The notes beneath the pieces were generated by a model. The model was not told the origin of the DNA, made no database searches, and saw only the letters and a program-made list of their open reading frames with translations. Below are positions 62,603 through 64,000 of a stretch of 64,000 nucleotides of DNA, piece by piece. The translations under genes were made by a program, and so were the position numbers. Origin of the DNA: CAYPNF01 sp964411985 (GTDB taxonomy: Bacteria; Verrucomicrobiota; Verrucomicrobiia; Limisphaerales; J093); contig CAYPNF010000039.1 in assembly GCA_964411985.1 (NCBI GenBank), positions 1-64,000 of the forward strand, given 5' to 3'. Numbering within the stretch: position 1 is the first letter of the stretch; each line of letters starts with the position of its first letter.

Positions 62603-62636
62603 ATTCTCCTGGCAAGACAGGATTGATTCTCCTGGC
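62603..62636. promoter_or_regulatory. Direct repeat upstream of the GH30 gene
   Basis: ATTCTCCTGGC occurs at 62603-62613 and 62626-62636, 23 bp apart, in the leader region of the GH30 gene. Could be a regulator site; no further evidence. Confidence 0.25.
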
Positions 62637-62700
62637 CGAAACCAATGCCTGTCCCTAATGAAGGGTACAAACACTGTCTGTCCCCGATACGCAAACGAAG

Positions 62701-62740
62701 ATGTAAAGTATCCTTGACATATGTCAAGGATGCTTTACAT
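62701..62740. promoter_or_regulatory. 40-bp palindromic operator with embedded divergent promoters
   Basis: The left half-site (ATGTAAAG, T, ATCCTTGACAT) and the right half-site mirror each other with one mismatch in 20 positions (62709 against 62732). Each half contains TTGACA: on the + strand TTGACA 62714-62719, 16 bp, TACATT 62736-62741; on the - strand the mirror arrangement with TACATC points to the GH30 gene. The + strand transcript would start near 62748, at the ATG of the small membrane protein, implying a leaderless message. Likely the autoregulatory site of the HTH protein encoded two genes on. Confidence 0.65.
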
Positions 62741-62747
62741 TTACGCC

Positions 62748-63179
62748 ATGAACGGAAACCTACTTCCTGAAGCAGTGCAGATCTCAGTGACCGATGCCCT
62801 CAGGCTCAACGCATGGGCTGGTGTAGCCGTCCTGGTCTCTTTCCTCTCCCGATGGTGGTTGTCGCAGCATCTGGATGCAGGCGCTGCCCTCCGGACGCCG
62901 GTGGCTCTGGCGGCCTTGATTCCCAGTCTTTTATGGGCGCGCAGCATTGCGGGTTGGATGCGCCAGCTCGACGAATTGCAGCGGCGTATTCAGTACGAGG
63001 CGTGGTTCTTCGCTCTGATCGGAACCTTGTTTGTTCAAACCGGACTGAGTCTCTTGAAGTCAGCTAACGCATTCCCCTTGGGTCGACTTTCGCAGGGCTT
63101 GGGTTGGGAGGGTGCCTTTGCGCTCATGTTCGCCTTCTATTGTGCGGGATCCATTCTTTCCAACCGGCGCTATCAATGA
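62748..63179 (+). CDS. Small membrane protein paired with an Xre-type regulator
   Basis: About 143 residues from ATG 62748; ATGs at 62721 and 62730 are in frame but lie inside the palindrome. Four hydrophobic segments (ALRLNAWAGVAVLVSFLS, PVALAALIPSLLWARSI, AWFFALIGTLFVQTGLSLL, GAFALMFAFYCAGSIL) with DELQRRIQYEA between the second and third. Such proteins are regularly encoded just before a short HTH_3 protein, and the pair is translated together here by an ATGA overlap. Function unknown; possibly senses membrane state for the regulator. Confidence 0.7.
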   Translation: MNGNLLPEAVQISVTDALRLNAWAGVAVLVSFLSRWWLSQHLDAGAALRTPVALAALIPSLLWARSIAGWMRQLDELQRRIQYEAWFFALIGTLFVQTGLSLLKSANAFPLGRLSQGLGWEGAFALMFAFYCAGSILSNRRYQ

Positions 63180-63376
63180 AGAACCGTCTTCGGGAAATGC
63201 GGACCGCCAAGCAATGGTCCCAATCGGACCTTGCCGAACGGCTTTCGGTCTCGCGGCAGACGGTCAATGCGATCGAGACGGGTCGGTACGACCCCAGCCT
63301 CCCCTTGGCGTTCAAGTTAGCCCGGCTGTTTGGAGTGACGATCGAGGATCTATTCTATCCAGAGGATCCGAAATGA
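63176..63376 (+). CDS. Short Xre/HTH_3 family transcriptional regulator
   Basis: 66 residues, just one helix-turn-helix of the lambda-repressor/Cro type: KNRLREMRTAKQWSQSDLAE, RLSVSRQTVNAIETGRYDPS, LAFKLARLFGVTIEDLFYPE. This is the compact YozG/HigA-like branch. ATG 63176 overlaps the membrane-protein stop; the longer upstream frame is not used. Probably binds the 40-bp palindrome ahead of the operon and represses it. Confidence 0.88.
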   Translation: MKNRLREMRTAKQWSQSDLAERLSVSRQTVNAIETGRYDPSLPLAFKLARLFGVTIEDLFYPEDPK

Positions 63377-63420
63377 TGCCGAATTCATCGTCTGTCCCTT
63401 TTGGATACTCTCTCCCGTAG

Positions 63421-63440
63421 TCGCCTTCGGAAGAAGGCGA
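63421..63440. terminator. Hairpin between convergent genes
   Basis: TCGCCTTC, tetraloop GGAA, GAAGGCGA: a perfect 8-bp stem between the HTH gene and the convergent portal-like gene. No U-tract on either side; could serve both directions weakly. Confidence 0.4.
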
Positions 63441-63458
63441 GTGACCTACACCGACGCT

Positions 63459-64000
63459 CTACCCCTCGCGCAACGTATACCCAATGCGCTCACTGAGTTG
63501 GGAAGGTTCCATTCTATACCCGGCTGCCGCCAGTTGGGCGGCGTGTTGCACCACGGTGGATACTTCTGTCTCCTGGGGGGTGCACAGCTGGAACCAGGCT
63601 TGAACCGGACGTCCCGGAAAGTGCTGGTGGAGGATGTCAGTGTCAAACTGGCGCTGCAGGACCTCGCTCAGGATCTGCGCTTCGCCCTGAAGGATCTCTC
63701 CCCAGGCCTGCCAGTGAACCAATCCAGCTTGCTGCCCCACCCCCGGTTCCGCGAGCACACTCAGTTTACCACCTGTAGCCGCAAGGACGAGAGATTCGTC
63801 CAAGCTCTTCAAGTAGGTGCGAAAGGGGTTGATGCCCCGGGATTCGACCGGCACGGAAATCAGCTGCGTGCCATTGGGCAGGTAGCCTCGGGCGTTTCCC
63901 AGCACCCCTTCGAGGCGCGACGCCAGCTCTTCCTCCGCTTCCTGGCTCGCACCGGGCGGACCCACCAGAAACAGCGCAGGCACGCCATACGTCTCTACAA
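63459..64000 (-). CDS. Portal-like protein of Mu type (DUF935), C-terminal part
   Basis: The frame is open to the window edge (VETYG precedes the GTG at 63983), so about 180 C-terminal residues are visible. The pattern fits phage Mu gp29-like portal proteins: YGVPALFLVGPPGAS, LGNARGYLPNGTQLISVPV, FRTYLKSLDESLVLAATGGKL, VHWQAWGEILQGEAQILSEVLQRQFDTDIL, then a Pro-x-F/W strand and AAQLAAAGYRMEPSQLSERIGY. In that family the protein forms the portal ring for DNA packaging. If correct, a prophage or phage-derived element lies to the right. No phage genes are seen to its left. Confidence 0.5.
   Translation of the reverse strand, partial: VETYGVPALFLVGPPGASQEAEEELASRLEGVLGNARGYLPNGTQLISVPVESRGINPFRTYLKSLDESLVLAATGGKLSVLAEPGVGQQAGLVHWQAWGEILQGEAQILSEVLQRQFDTDILHQHFPGRPVQAWFQLCTPQETEVSTVVQHAAQLAAAGYRMEPSQLSERIGYTLREG

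Overview
The window looks like chromosomal DNA of a Verrucomicrobiota bacterium, probably a Pedosphaera/Limisphaera-type lineage; this is inferred from gene content and GC-rich codon use, not from an rRNA gene. Pointers are Tat-exported Gfo/Idh/MocA oxidoreductases and sugar-isomerase-like proteins, DUF1080, DUF1593 and DUF6288 proteins, LamG proteins, uroporphyrinogen-decarboxylase-like proteins placed among glycosidases, and an ECF sigma factor with a long membrane-anchored extension.

0-25.2 kb is a sugar-scavenging region, almost all on the + strand. It holds a GH63-like glycosidase (cut by the window edge), a remnant of a GH95 fucosidase, two UroD-like proteins, a Tat-exported TIM-barrel isomerase, a DUF6288 protein, a Cys/Met-metabolism PLP enzyme, a XylR-type regulator (- strand), an M24 peptidase, a dipeptidyl peptidase IV fused to a cyclophilin domain, two SSS symporters and a six-hairpin glycosidase. 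It ends in a set that fits oxidative L-fucose use: fuconolactonase-like hydrolase, zinc dehydrogenase, symporter, short-chain dehydrogenase with its core deleted, L-fucose/L-galactose-dehydrogenase-like aldo/keto reductase, and an intact GH95 enzyme. No dehydratase for the acid intermediate is in view. A tRNA-3'-end-like scrap at 25.7 kb may mark the edge of this region.

25.7-43.6 kb is mixed housekeeping and secreted-protein DNA: a mini PQQ-propeller protein, an apparent - strand operon (DUF1080, thiE, PfkB kinase, AAA ATPase), a NarL-type regulator, an L,D-transpeptidase coupled to a YaeQ-like gene, a lone receiver protein, a DUF1593 protein fused to an alpha/beta hydrolase, an outer-membrane protein, a Gfo/Idh-HEAT pair, rimO-pgsA-pgpA, and a second Gfo/Idh protein.

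43.6-50.3 kb is the most unusual part. A roughly 270-bp hairpin-rich element occurs four times in one orientation. Three copies are joined to the 3' end of one gene: a complete copy, a 5'-truncated copy and an 84-bp scrap. The complete copy lies 13 bp downstream of an ECF sigma factor whose extracytoplasmic half resembles that gene's product. This suggests a sigma factor/membrane-partner pair whose partner gene has been amplified with the element.

50.3-64 kb holds a DUF2127 protein, glycyl-tRNA synthetase, a second DUF1080 protein, a chemoreceptor with a C-terminal hemerythrin domain, a Tat-exported fucose-isomerase-like protein, a REP-like palindrome cluster, a LamG protein split by an in-frame TGA, a GH30 glycosidase, and a small membrane protein/HTH pair behind a 40-bp palindrome with embedded promoter elements. 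The right edge cuts a gene resembling a Mu-type portal protein, so a prophage may begin there.
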